From the NCBI GenBank assembly GCA_027924585.1, contig BSBM01000151.1, forward strand, positions 11,441,501-11,505,500: a stretch of DNA of 64,000 bases. The letters are read 5' to 3'. The translations under genes and the position numbers were made by a program. Positions 22,503 to 34,089 of this stretch are shown piece by piece; within the stretch, counting starts at the first letter, position 1, and each line of letters starts with the position of its first letter. The notes below the pieces were generated by a model, which was given only the letters and a program-made list of their open reading frames with translations, ran no database searches and was not told where the DNA came from. The DNA comes from Larix kaempferi. Taxonomy: Eukaryota; Streptophyta; Pinopsida; Pinales; Pinaceae.

Positions 22503-23115
22503 CGAGATCACCCTTGAGACCCTACATTCTCACGGACTTAAGGAAATCTCTAGATATCATAACATGTGGAACAGATATATGACAAAAAAGGACCCAACAC
22601 CCACTTGACTTTCTAACTATATTGTAATTTTTTAATGTATATCATGCAATTTACTTAGTCCCAATCGGATAGGTTGGGTGAGGACAAAGGAAGTCAAGTG
22701 GTCCTTGTTACTACCTGAGTTGCATTCCGTTGGATTTCCAGGGAGCCGCTAATGTTGCACAAAAACTTGTACTTTTCAAGATTCAGAGGTTCCAAATCAA
22801 GTCTTTTCAGGGCCCCTTTTTAAATGCATGTCCATGCCTCACGGGGTTTGTAATAAAGTGTGCTAGCATGGTGGTTTTTTGAGTGACTTGGCTCCGTAGG
22901 ACTTAACAACCAATGAAGGTATTCCAAGGAGTTTTTTCCTGTCAAATTATGTTTTTTCTTTAGCCGAGTATAATTGATGAGTTTTTCTCCTACACCTCCA
23001 ATGTTGGAATGCCCAAAATGGTGGTTAGGCCTTAGGGGGTTATTAAAGTCCATCTTTCAACATATATAAACATGTTAGACACTAAAATAAAGTCATATGG
23101 TCATGTACTACGTCA

Positions 23116-23224
23116 TGGAGAGGGGGTAGGGAGGTAGGAGCGACGGAAAGCGGGGGAGGAGAGGGGAGGGGAGGGGAGAGGAGGTAGGGGAGCAGGCAGG
23201 AGGGGACAGGGTAGGGAGGTATGG
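23116..23224 (+). repeat. G-rich polypurine tract
   Basis: About 110 bases consisting almost only of G and A, with repeated GGGGAGG blocks and at least a dozen G-runs of three or more. It stands out sharply from the AT-rich surroundings. Confidence 0.9.
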
Positions 23225-23546
23225 GTTTTCTTTTTAATTTAATTTTTTATATAGTTTAAATTCTTTATATAGTTTAGAATTTTGATTTTTGATTTTTTTT
23301 TCAAATTTAGTTTAAATTTTAGAGTTTTGTTTCGTTTTAAGTTTTTTAATTTTGTTTTATTTTATTACTTATTTTGTTTTGTTTGCTTTTGGATGTTTTT
23401 TCAATTTAAAAAAAAAAATTCTTTAATTCTATATATATAAAAGTTTAAAATGCATAAAAAAATGTTTGAAATGACTATTTTTTTATTTTTATTTGATAAA
23501 ATTCCCATAAAATGATTTATTTGAGAGAAAAATTTAAAAAAAAAAC

Positions 23547-23550
<4 letters not shown>

Positions 23551-23585
<35 letters not shown>
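23551..23585. repeat. (AT)n microsatellite
   Basis: Uninterrupted AT dinucleotides, about 17 copies. Confidence 0.95.
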
Positions 23586-23588
<3 letters not shown>

Positions 23589-24058
23589 CATTCTAAATGG
23601 TTTTTAAAAGTAACAAAAATTCAAAAAAATGTGTATTTTTTCATTATAACTAAAAGGTTTTTAAAAGTAACAAAAATTCAAAAAAATGTGTATTTTTTAA
23701 TTATAACTAGCTACTAAATGTAGATTTTTTTGTAAACTTTGAAAAAAGGCCCTTGTAAATAAAATTTATAGTTTTCTTATAACCAAGAAGTTTTAAAATA
23801 AAATAAAAAATATCTCAAAATGAAAAATGGTGTTACCAGTATATACACTTTTTGAAATGGAGGTAAAAACAACTACTAAAATTGACCCCCAAAAAAACGA
23901 GAACAATGTCGAGTTCTCGTCAAGTTGTATAACTTGTTACAAGTGAACAAGTTTCAAACTTTCACCTCCAAGATGCACTTTTGTGCTATCTAGGCCATCT
24001 TTGTGTACCTTAAAGAAGGCATGAGAAACTAATTTCAAAGGCACATAGACTGAATAGG

Positions 24059-24458
24059 CATGTCACTTTGTCATGGAGAAGGCAATAGAAGTACAACAGA
24101 AGAATCTCTATTGCCCAAAACTCTAATATGATGTTGCGATTAGGCTCATTTTGGAGTACCACATTTAGTTGTTTTAGAATGGGACAATAGGATTTTTAAT
24201 ACCTTCTAGTGTAGCCTTCAGTCTATGATGGACACCAAGCTAATCAAATCAATTGCTTTCCACCACCCAACAAATGGAGAAACAAAGGTAGTCAACACAA
24301 TGACGGTTCATATCCTACAATTGTACAAATTCAAGCTTCCACATATGTGGGATGAGATTCTTACATAATAATGTTCAACATAGCTACAATAGAGGCCTAC
24401 ACAACTCTACTAGCCACAACCCTTTTCAGGTGTGTTTTGGGTTATAGCCATCAACAAT
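24059..24458 (+). pseudogene. Ty3/gypsy integrase fragment (core, 3' half)
   Basis: Degenerate plus-strand translation across changing frames keeps typical Ty3/gypsy integrase landmarks: an H..VEK-like start, the region FHHPTNGETKVVN (equivalent of the FHPQTDGQTE motif) and SYNRGLHNSTSHNPFQVCFG. Several stops and frameshifts are present. The fragment ends where Copia A begins; the next part of an integrase reappears at 49,195 in the same orientation. Confidence 0.75.
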
Positions 24459-25057
24459 TATTAGAAAAATAGGATCGCAGAATAATAGCATAAAATAAGA
24501 TGCATAAATAAAACGCATAAACCAAATACAAGAGAGACACCAGTATATGTGGTTCACCCGATTTATGATACATCCATGGAGAAATTAACAGTCATTTTAT
24601 TACACCATCCAACAAATGAAGGGATACAATCCATAGCACATCCGTTCCAATTTCCTCTTCACTATCTCACAGTCTCTCTCACATAATCACAAAGATGTTT
24701 TACAATACTACAATACACAACTGTATTATAATTCCTTCCTTTTAAAGAGGGATTGCCATGAAAAAATACCACGGGATACCCAATACCATGGGTTGTAAAT
24801 CACCCATTAATGACCAAGTCATGACTATGAAATTACAACATTTTACAAGGCATTTTTTCCAAAATTTTCACTATGAGGGAACTGCCCTCAACCCCCTCTA
24901 GGGGAGGCTCCCAAAAGTAGTCGTCGCCCCCTCTAGACCCCCCATGGTGACTATAGTGGGGGAGAAATCCCCCCCACACCCACCTGTCATAGGATAGGAT
25001 CTAGACACGGCTAAAACATGACCTCTGAATCAGGAATATCAAGCTCCACAACCAACA
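24459..25057 (-). repeat. 3' LTR of Copia A
   Basis: In plus orientation runs from TATTAGAAAAATAGGATCG (TG terminus mutated to TA) to CCACAACCAACA. Aligns along its length with the Copia B LTR (TGTTAGAAAAACAGGATCG ... CCACAACCAACA). Followed by the complement of a polypurine tract (CGCCCACTTGG). Confidence 0.8.
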
Positions 25058-25287
25058 ATCGCCCACTTGGAAACTGATCACAACAACTCTACCGCTGCAG
25101 CATATACTGGACTATGCTCCAAACCTTAGACATGGAAAATTTCTCATCTTCACCTTCATGCTTGAAGGCTAACTGAAACTGAGCAGAAGCTTAGTTTCTC
25201 TCTGGTTACTACCTTCGTCAACATGTTTGCAAGATTATGGCTAGTATGTATCTTTTCTAACTTCAACAGTTCATCTTCCAGAATAGA

Positions 25288-27655
25288 TCATATGAAATGG
25301 TACTTGAGATATATATGCTTAATCTTAGAATGAAAGGATGAATTGTTTGTAAGATGAATAGCACTTTGGATGTCACTGTATAACATGCTATTCTCCTTCT
25401 TCTTACCCAATTCCTCCATGAACTTTTGTAGCCAAATCATCTCTTTACTAGCCTCTGTAGCAACAACATACTCTTCTTCCGTTGTTGAAAGTGCAACAAC
25501 CTTTTGCAGTTTCGAAATCCAAATTACTGTTGTTCCACCTAAAGTAAAAACATACCCTAGGGTGCTCCTCCTGCTATATTTATCACCTGCCATCTTTGCA
25601 TCAACATATCCTTGTAGAACAGTGTTTGAACTTCCAAACCATAATGCATGAGTAGTAGTACCTCTCAAATACTTGAGAATCCACTTTACTGCTTTCCAAT
25701 GATCTTTACCTAGATTGTTCATATACCTACTCACAACTCCCACTACATGAGAAATATCTGGTCTTGTGCACACCATGGCATACATCAAGCTGACAACTGT
25801 TGATGAATAGGGAACTTTGGACATGTATTCTACTTCCTCCTTTGTCTTGGGACACATCTTCTTACTTAGTTTGAAATGGATAGCCAAAAGTGTACTACCT
25901 TGTCTTGGGACACATCTCCTTACTTAGTTTGAAATGGATAGCCAAAGGTGTACTACCTAGTTTTGCATCCTGCATTCTAAACCTCTCCAACACCTTTTCT
26001 ATGTATTCACCCTAATACAATGTCAATTTATGATTTTTCATGTCTCTTGTTATTCTCATACCAAGGATTTGCTTTGCAACACCCAAATCCTTCATCACAA
26101 ATGAATTAGCTAATTTCCTTTTGAGCACATTTATATCATGTCGGTTAGACCCTGCAACAGGCATGTCATCTACTTACAATAACAAGATAATATATCTTCC
26201 ATTATCTAGCTTCTTGAAATAAACACAATGGTCAGAATGGCATCTACTATAACCTTGTTCTGTCATAAACCTGCCAAATTTTAAATACCGCTGCCTCAAA
26301 ACTTGCTTCAGGTCATACAAGCTCTTCTTCAACCTGCATACTAAATGCTTCTTCCCTTTGACCTCATACCTCTATGGCTACTACATATAAATATCTTCCT
26401 TCAAATACTTGTGGAGAAAGGATTTTTTTACATCTAACTATTTATGATGCAAATATTCTACCCCCACTAGACTTAAAATAGTTCTAATTGAATTCATTTA
26501 AACAACAGGAGAAAATATTTCATCAAAATCTATACCTTTCTTTTGTGCAAACCCCTTTACAACAAGTTTGGCCTTGTACTGGTTCATCTTCTTCCTTCAA
26601 CCTATAGACCCATTTATTCTGCAATGCTCTTTTACCTACAAGCAACTGAACCAAATCCCAATTCTAGTTTCTTACCAATGAGTTCATCTCCTCATTCATG
26701 CATTGCTCCCACTTCTTTATAGTTTCCACCTGCATTTCTTCTGCATAACATTATGGTTCACCAGAGTCAGTCATCAATAAATAATACAGTGAAGGAGAGT
26801 ATCGTTCATGGGGTCTACTTGACTTGGTATATCTTCTAACACTTGCATGAGTTTGAGGTACATGTTGTTCTTGATTTTTCGACACCTTTGGAACTTCATT
26901 TTCTTTGATTTAATCAAGAACTATGTACTCTTTGTTTTCCTTTTCTTGTTTCTTTCCTTGCAACTGACCTTTATACATGACATTTTCATTGAATACCACA
27001 TCTCTACTCCTAATGATTTTTTTATTTCCATAATCCCATAAGTGATAATCAAAATCATCAACCCCATATCCAATAAAGGTACATTTCTTGGATTTAGTCT
27101 CAAGCTTTATTTTATTTTCTTTATCATTATGGAAAAATGTTTCACAACCAAAAGTTCTCATAAATGAGTAGTTTACATTTTTACCTATCGATGCCTCTTC
27201 TGGAATCCCACCATCCAAAGCGTTTGAAGGCCCTATGTTTATTAAGTAAACATGAGTATCTACAACATCTGCCCAAAATTGTAAGGGAAAACCTACATGC
27301 AAACTCATACACCTTGCACACTCCACGATTGTTTTGTTCATCCTTTTTGACACACGTTTTTCTTGTGGTATTCCTGGAACAGTCATCTCTCTACGAATCC
27401 CATGGTATGAATAGTAACCATCAAACCCCTTGCTACAATATTCACCTCCATTATCATATCTGAGACACTTTAACTTTTTTCTTGTCTCATTCTCAACCAA
27501 ATCTTTCCATTTCTTAAAAGTAGCAAAAACATCAATTTTTTGTCGAATGCAATAAACCTAAGTTTTTCTAGTTGCATCATTAATAAAAGTAACATAATAA
27601 TGAGAGCCACCAAAATATTGTACCTAATCTGGTCCCCATACATCTGTATGCACAA
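25288..27655 (-). pseudogene. Copia A integrase and RT-RNase H remains
   Basis: Minus-strand pol of Copia A. Integrase at 26,910-27,655 with CLRYDNGGEYCSKGF and YSYHGIRRE. RT lies around 26,000-26,700 and is badly broken; the YVDD motif is destroyed because its Tyr codon is now TAA (26,174-26,176). RT end and RNase H are at 25,288-25,887 with MVCTRPDISHVVGVVSRYM, LQGYVDAKMAGDKYSRRST and LSTTEEEYVVATEASKEMIW. Multiple frames; no function expected. Copia B carries close relatives of all pieces. Confidence 0.85.
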
Positions 27656-27908
27656 GCTCTAAATTTTTGCTCTTATTTTGCTTCCCAGCTCTGAGAAATC
27701 TGACTCTCTTCTATTTTCCATAAACACAGTTCTCACAGAATTCCAAACTTACTTGCTTTAGATATGGCAACGACTTCCTTGAGTGGATAATCTACATCCC
27801 CTTCTCCTTCATGTGGCCAAGCCTATGATGCCACAATGTTGTATATGTTTATATGGAAGCTATAGAGATAGAATAATTAGTATTATAAGGACATAAATAC
27901 AACGTATC

Positions 27909-28164
27909 TATCTTATCTCTTTTTTTTTTCTTTTTTTTCATTGGAACATGTCATGGGAAAACCCTCCGGTACTTCCCATCATTTTGAGGATGGTACCTAA
28001 GGTAAACCATCGGCCCTGATTACGGGGCTTAACCCAGTGGGGACATCAAGTGAGGCCCTTATATTGCAATGTATAGCCACCCGAGGATTTGACCCCGAGG
28101 CCTTCTGCTCACAACTTACAACACTCAACCACTTGAGTTATCCCACCGATCTTTATCCTATCTC
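27909..28164 (-). mobile_element. SINE inserted in Copia A (with target duplications)
   Basis: Element body 27,920-28,153 (234 bp), minus orientation: tRNA-like head with A box (TAACTCAAGTGG) and B box (GGTCAAATCC), tRNA-unrelated body, and an A-rich tail (poly-T with one C on the plus strand). Target duplications are 27,909-27,919 and 28,154-28,164 (TATCTTATCTC / TATCCTATCTC, one mismatch). The same Copia region in element B near 63,570 is uninterrupted, an independent empty site. Confidence 0.85.
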
Positions 28165-28257
28165 CTTTTGCTATTACCAGTGATCATTTAGTGATCTTCC
28201 ACCACGTTTCTCCAAACGTAGATAAACAAACGCCATCTCTCAACTGCCATGTTGAGA

Positions 28258-29262
28258 TCAGATTTCTTTCATCGCAAGAATATATCTTACATATTTCAGC
28301 AGCCATTCAACTCCATTCTTTAACTTTATCCGTACCTTACTCATTCCAACAATTTTACGTGGTTCATCATCACCCAATAAAACATGTCCAAAATCACATA
28401 GAACATAATCATGAAAGAATTTTCTATGGGGTGTAGCATGACATGAAGTCCCTGAATCTACTACCCAATAATCACTAGTACTATATAATGCAAGAATCAA
28501 AGCATCTTATAACACATCACCTGCTACATTCGCTTCTTGAGTAGTCTCATGTTGTCCATCTCCTTTCTTCTTTAGAGATATCAAGTCTTTCATCAGGTGT
28601 CCTTTCTTTCCACAGTTCCAGCACACTATCTTTCCCAGTCTAGACTTGGATCTTTCCTTCCTAGACTTCCCAAGATTACTTGGGCTCTTTCCTCTCTCCT
28701 TTTGTCTTCCCCTGCTCTCCATGGTTAACGCATTACCTGATGTCTCACTTGTGTTTTTCCTTCGCATTTCCTCACTAAGTATAACACTAACAACATCATA
28801 AAATTTCAAAGTGTTTGAACCAGAGACAGAGTTACTTACAACCATGACCAAGGCATTCCAGCGTTCTATCAATGAGCACAAGATTAGAATATCCCTAACC
28901 TCATCTTCAAAGTTCACTTTTATAGAACTTAACTTATTAGTAATCGTATTAAATTCATTTAAATGGTTAGCAACAAACCCACTTTCTGACATCTTCATAT
29001 TAAATAAATGTTTCATTAGAAATACCTTGTTGGAGGCCGGGGGTTTTTCATATAATTTAGACAATGTGCTCATCAAACCCTTCATTGTCTTTTCTTTCGA
29101 AATATTGAAAGCCACTGACGAATCCAGGCACAACCATATTGTTCCTAGTGTCTTTCTGTTAAGAATATCCCATTCTTCATCATTTATATCCACCGACCGT
29201 TTTGTTTTTCCTCCCAACAGTAAGAAAAGATCCTTCTGATACAGATAGTCATCCATTTTCAC
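28258..29262 (-). pseudogene. Copia A gag and protease remains
   Basis: Gag at 28,507-29,262 (251 codons from MKMDDYLYQKDLFLLL) with UBN2-type gag text and a zinc knuckle CWNCGKKGHLMKDL, in which the last Cys is replaced by Leu. Protease at 28,258-28,500 with YWVVDSGTSCHATP (catalytic D-S-G kept). Separated by a stop. Gag would form the retrotransposon particle; the broken frame makes this a relic. Confidence 0.85.
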
Positions 29263-29391
29263 ATTCCATAACTATTAGTATTAGTTTTGGCTGTTAATTT
29301 TTTTAACCCTAAACTTTCATTCTTTCGCCATTGACCCCACTCGAACCAGGAACCCTTATTTTCTACGAGTTTATGCGCCAAATAGGCCTTT

Positions 29392-29404
29392 GGATCTAAT
29401 ACCA
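29392..29404 (-). promoter_or_regulatory. Primer binding site of Copia A
   Basis: Minus strand TGGTATTAGATCC, two changes from the tRNA-Met complement TGGTATCAGAGCC. Two bases separate it from the presumed LTR end at 29,407. Confidence 0.7.
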
Positions 29405-29406
29405 AT

Positions 29407-29789
29407 TGTTAATATTTAAAGAGCATATAATGAGAAACACAATAATAATCACAATCATAGCAACATTAAAATATTAGACACAACACAATTTACCCTGGAA
29501 AACCCCATGCAGGAAAAAACTAGCAACAATGAAGCTTCATTATCCTTGGCAAAAACCGGTTGGTCGGGCCAATTGATCTCACCTACTCACCTCCAGGCCA
29601 CCTTACAATGGAGTATGCCAAGCCTTTATAAGCTTCATTACATGCAATACCCTGGGCCAATACCATGGGCCCAAACAAAACATGTTAAGACCTAAGCCAT
29701 TTGACTCATTCTCGAGTCAAGGTTAACTCTAATAATGTAGCTCTTCTCTTTGCATATTCATCAAAATATCCCTCCCATGCCTATACTAA
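29407..29789 (-). repeat. Presumed 5' LTR of Copia A (non-matching family)
   Basis: Begins TGTTAATATTTAAAG next to the primer site, so it occupies the 5' LTR position. Its sequence does not align with the 3' LTR at 24,459 apart from generic features (an AATACC..GGG motif repeated near a CCATGGG). The outer end is uncertain because the CACTA-type terminus begins directly there. Confidence 0.55.
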
Positions 29790-30030
29790 CACTAGTACAA
29801 AATGAGAGATAAGTGACCAAGCAACCAAAAAAATTGGTGACCACAGCTTTTTCAGGGGATAAATGACCAAAATTGAGAAGTTTTAAGTGAACTGACTAAA
29901 AATGACCAAGATAAATGACCAATTTGGTCATGGGATAAAAACTAAACTAAAAATGACCAATTTGGTGATGAGATAAGAACTAAACTAAAAATGACCACAT
30001 AACAATTGGTCAGTTTTAGTTGTGTCATTC
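29790..30030. repeat. Left terminus and subterminal repeats of the CACTA-type element
   Basis: 31-bp terminal repeat followed by multiple TGACC(A/AAT) words. A roughly 45-bp unit (ACTAAACTAAAAATGACCA ATTTGGT) is repeated two to three times at 29,935-30,005. Short inverted words (ATGACCAATTTGGTCAT) also occur. Candidate transposase binding region by analogy with En/Spm. Confidence 0.65.
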
Positions 30031-32048
30031 CGGCAATGGAAAATTAAAATTTTGATAATGAATTTGTACAATTTACTAAATTTTAACACTGTAGATGGAT
30101 TCTGAGACCCCCTTTAAGGATAGCCAGATGGATTAGGAGACCCCCTAGATGGATTTAGTAAATTGTAATATTAATAGTATACAACTTGGAATATTTTTCA
30201 ATACATGTCTTCTAAGGGATCATTTATTTGAGGTCATCCTGATGTTTATTGTGTCAGATGATAGGAGAATCATTGAGATGCTCATTTAGGGGTTTCTCTA
30301 CTAATTAGTGCCTTGGGTGTGGTGAGTTGATATCTATATAATACATCATGTCTTTTATATAGTTTATCAAGTGATAGATGAGTTCTTCTACACATGTTTG
30401 AGTCGAGTCTTAGTCGATATTTGTCATCTTTCCCTTTTGGAATTGGCATGTCCTAAAGTTAGTGTCATTCCATTCAACTTGTTGTACTGGTTGTGCTCAT
30501 ATTTTGTTTGAACAAAAACATCGTCATTTGACCATCTCGACAGTATGTTAAAGTTTTGACAAGTTCATGTATTTTGTGTCATGTTAGCTAAAAATTGTCA
30601 ATTTCATAACCTCCATTAATTCTCCTTGATATGCATTAAACATTCACCATGGTTCTGTTTGCACCTGAGTTCAAAAATATTTAAAATCCCCCTGGGTCCC
30701 TCCCTTACAAGAAATAGCCAATATCCTCAATTTTGAAGAAACAATAATTCCTCCCTTTTTGTAAAAATCCCTTTGTTCCCATCTCCTTGAATAATAATAA
30801 TAATAATACCCCCATAATCGCAGCTAACCCCTTCTCCTTTCACATATAAAATAAATAAATTATCAAAAACATTTTTTCCCTGTATCTTTTCACCCATATA
30901 TAATATTAATATATTTTATAGTTATTATATATATTTATATAATTAATATATGTAACTAGTATTAACAAATTAAGAAAAAGAAGAATATAAACAAAAAAAT
31001 GTAACAGGTAGAGGGAAACTCAAAAAAAGTGAAAAGTGAATGAGCGGTGAATTAGAAAATAGATTGAGAGGGAAAATAAAAGAAAATAGGGCCTCCAATA
31101 GATTTGATCTCCACGAATTGCTTAGAGAAAGCAAAGTTCTCCATATGGTTGCAAGGTTCTCCATGTGATCTCCACGACTTTGCGCACATGAAGCAAAGTT
31201 CTCCATATGCAGTTTGCAAGGATCTCTATGTGATATGCTTCTTGATTTTGCTTCAGATCATCTATTCGCCATCAATTTTTTCAACAATATTTGGGGTGGG
31301 TTTGAAACCCTAGATCAACTACTAGATCACAATCATGCTTCAGGTAACAATCATGCACGATAAGATCATTTGTAAGCTTTGTTCTATCTGGGAGATCCAA
31401 ACTAGCCATGAATGGTAAATTGGGTGTACGATTAGCACCTGCCATTATGGATGGATGGCTACTATAAGTACTGATCGTGGTAGAACGCCCTCATTCCCGC
31501 ATGCATGGCCTCGGCTTGCTCATGTGAGTGAAGCAATAAACGGGTAATATCCCTATTAAGTTAAGCAAGGTACGACCTGATCGCCTGTTAATAGGGAAAT
31601 ACTGAAGTTATTGCATTTACCCTTTATTCCCTACAAGAAATGGAGTCTTTACGGATTTCCTGGGGAAACGGTAACTGCGACAGATTTTTGTTGCACGTTA
31701 TCCTACCAGAATTTAATTACAGAAATTTACTATAGGTACTTCCCCTTCAGGGTAATTCCTATATGTAAGCAAGAATTGCAATGATCAGGTAACAATTCCT
31801 AACGGTTTAGGGGTTGTGTTTTTCATCAATTGGGAGCTACATATGCAACTAGACGTAGGCATCCCATTCAACCATTAACCTAAATCTGGAATGGTAGAGG
31901 TGCCTGTCCTGAGCGACCACTCAGTGAATATTGTATTTTTTTCTAAAAGCAAAGGTAATCAACTCTGATTTAGATATTTTTTAATATCACAAATTTGTCT
32001 GCTTAGCATTTCTGGATGAATAATTTTGTTGAGACATTTTCCTTGTAG
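30031..32048. other. Element interior, no gene recognised
   Basis: AT-rich. A two-unit tandem repeat of about 63 bp sits at 31,106-31,232 (GATCTCCACGA, then GCAAAGTTCTCCATATG in each). Around 31,800-31,960 a stretch could be exonic, upstream of the SUD1 fragment, but I cannot assign it. Confidence 0.5.
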
Positions 32049-32716
32049 GTGCTAGCCAATAATATGATATTTCTTGGTTTTGTAGTCTTTCTACCTTTCC
32101 AACTAGGACAAATAGTTCTTTCCATTGCATCTCAACTTGTAGTCACCACATCTGATGCATTACTTACAGGAAGGATATCTAGTGCCACAGGTTCAGATTT
32201 GGGTCTCCCTGAAATCACTTTAAAGAATAGTCTCAAGTCGGTTGCAAATGTGTAAGCAACTACCCTGACCAAGGAGCTGCTTCAAGGGAATATGAGCACT
32301 AGTGTGCCTAACTCTGATTGAAGTTCTAATTTTACTATAGCTGGAGGTTTTGTGGAAGTGTTGACAGAAGCCTTGCTTGCTTCTTTGTGGGATACTGATG
32401 CTGCAACTCTTTCTATTGGTTACATGGTCATTTTGCTTCTTTTTTTTATGTTATCTTGTCTTAATAGCCTTGATACATTACAACAAAGGTGAACCTCTGA
32501 CAGTGGAAAGGATCTATGGTATAGCTTCTTTGGCAGAGGTCTCTCCTTCCCTTGCAAGGTCATTATTGTCTGGAGTAAAATATTTTTTCACCATGGTGAA
32601 GGTTTATTTTCTTTTGCTAGTGGAGATTGGATTTTAACCTTTACTATGTGGTTGGTGGCTGGATGTATGCACCATTAGCATTCTTGGAACAACATTGTCT
32701 CGGAGGGTGGGCTAAG
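32049..32716 (+). pseudogene. SUD1: Fragment of SUD1/DOA10-type ER ubiquitin ligase
   Basis: Starts after a splice acceptor (TTGTAG, 32,047-32,048) with VLANNMIFLGFVVFLPFQLG. It continues through LGLPEITLKNSLKSVANV, SIGYMVI, ALIHYNKGEPLTVERIYGIA and, past a stop, PLLCGWWLDVC and LGTTLSRRV. This order is characteristic of the membrane region of plant SUD1/CER9, the DOA10-type RING E3 ligase of ER-associated degradation. Lesions: stops at 32,253, near 32,320, at 32,635 and near 32,713, and a frameshift near 32,440. Only about 220 of more than 1,000 residues are present; the RING domain is absent. A DNA-level capture, since an intron border is retained. Confidence 0.8.
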
Positions 32717-33022
32717 GCGAGTCTAATAGTAGCCAGGATTGGCATGTCCTCGAGGTTGAAGCCTGCGTTTTCCCATCTTTTGTGAGCAAATATATTGGTG
32801 GGCTTTCCTTATCCATTTTCCATATTGTTGATTTTATTTTTGCTACCTCCTGTCATATTATTGATCCTGTAACTGTCAAATGCCATGTTTACCCTTTTCA
32901 AATGGAGGATCATTTTTGTATTTTTATTAAGAGATCGCCTCCACACACAACCCCCCTTGAGATCCATGTGTATTGTGCATATTCTGGTTGTGACCTTTTC
33001 ACATTTGGCCTCCATTTATAAC

Positions 33023-33544
33023 ATAAAATGTGCATTTTATAATATAATATAATATAACATAATATTAATATGATATGATATGTATAATATTGATATGATA
33101 TGGTTTTAAAATATAAATACATTATATTAATATATAATATAATAATATTAATCATTCTTAAAAAGTCAAATACAGAGGGAAATAAAAATGGAAATACATG
33201 GAGGGAAAATAAAATGTGCATTTTATAATATAACATAATATTAATATAATATGATATATATAATATTGATATGATATGGTTTTAAAATATAAATATATTA
33301 TATTAATATATAACATAATAATTTTAATTAGCCCCAAGAGTTAGCTCGATCGGTTGAGTTCTCGGAAGTTAGGCCTCCTAGCATGCGAGGTCACGGGATC
33401 CATCCTCATAGACCCTCTTGGGGTTAGGCACGCAGCGGCCGCAGGGCGGAAACCCCTTCGGGGCGGGTCCGTCGGAAATTATTTTGTGGATGTAGCAGTC
33501 GGCTAAGCCGATTAAAGTGAACCACATGGAAAAAAACAAAAAAA

Positions 33545-33576
<32 letters not shown>

Positions 33577-33690
33577 AACAAAACAAAACAAAAAAACAAA
33601 AAAACAAAAAAACAAAAAAACAAAAAAACATAATAATTTTAATCATTCTTAAAAGGTCAAATACATGGAGGGAAATAAAAATGGGGAATT
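33023..33690. repeat. 186-bp tandem duplication, second unit split by a SINE
   Basis: ATAAAATGTGCATTTTATAA starts at 33,023 and again at 33,209. The units continue alike through ATATGATATGGTTTTAAAAT and CATTCTTAAAA.GTCAAATAC. The second unit resumes after the SINE (33,329-33,643). Confidence 0.85.
33313..33643 (+). mobile_element. SINE with 16-bp target duplications
   Basis: Body 33,329-33,627 (299 bp). Perfect target duplications ACATAATAATTTTAAT at 33,313-33,328 and 33,628-33,643. The tRNA-like head has A box TAGCTCGATCGG and a degenerate B box (GGTCACGGGATCCATCC); CCCCAAGAG near the start pairs with CTCTTGGGG about 80 bases later. A GC-rich body follows, then a tail of A interrupted by C ((CAAAA)n). 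Confidence 0.9.
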
Positions 33691-33759
33691 TTTTTTTGGA
33701 GAAATAAAAATTGGCAAAAGCTGAAAATAAAATAAAATTGAAAAGGTTTTTCTATGCTC

Positions 33760-34075
33760 GACTGAGAAGATATGGAATGGCCATGGCTGAAATTCACACG
33801 ATTTACTCTCCAATGGATCTCCATGTCTTGGTTAAAGGTAAGCATATGGAATCAATTTTTTGATATAAGCATACAAATTCATTTTTTTTTATGCAGGGTT
33901 TATGTTTACTGGCCGAGGAAATCTCCTCCCTGTCATGATCGTGTCTACGCACAAATTAGTAGGAAAGTTGTGTTATTTTTGTCAATGAATTCATCAATAA
34001 TGTGTCACTTGACAACAGGCTATTGAGAAAGAAATTGGCGTCCTTGGAAAAAAGATTGAGCCGATGTTTAAGACT
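33760..34075 (+). pseudogene. Exon-like pieces, unrecognised
   Basis: Three short pieces with splice-like borders: one ending HVLVKG before GTAAGC (33,839); one after ATGCAG (33,896) reading GFMFTGRGNLLPVMIVSTHK; one after ACAACAG (34,017) reading AIEKEIGVLGKKIEPMFKTV before GTGAG. They may belong to one captured gene. I do not recognise it. Confidence 0.35.
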
Positions 34076-34089
34076 GTGAGTAGCATCCT

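Larger units (their letters stand above)
22503..23990. other. Spacer with low-complexity tracts
   Basis: No gene recognised. Holds a G-rich purine tract (23,116-23,224), a TA microsatellite (23,551-23,585) and a 57-bp two-unit tandem duplication (about 23,599-23,710, GGTTTTTAAAAGTAAC twice). Confidence 0.6.
24459..29789 (-). mobile_element. Copia element A (degraded, mosaic LTRs)
   Basis: Ty1/copia retrotransposon on the minus strand with gag, protease, integrase and RT-RNase H remains in copia order. The 3' LTR (24,459-25,057) belongs to the same family as the LTR of Copia B at 60,253. The sequence next to the primer site (29,407-29,789), where the 5' LTR must be, is clearly different. The flanks show no matching 5-bp duplication. 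A SINE is inserted at 27,920-28,153. The right end abuts the CACTA-type element. Confidence 0.85.

Noticed and set aside
29407-29791. A tidy TGTTA...TAACA LTR ending at 29,791
   Set aside because: The final CA belongs to the CACTA terminus; on the far side of the large element the flank reads TAAGG, so the LTR end cannot be confirmed.
33378-33623. Phe-rich minus-strand ORFs (81 and 63 codons)
   Set aside because: They are the translation of the SINE's CAAAA tail read backwards.
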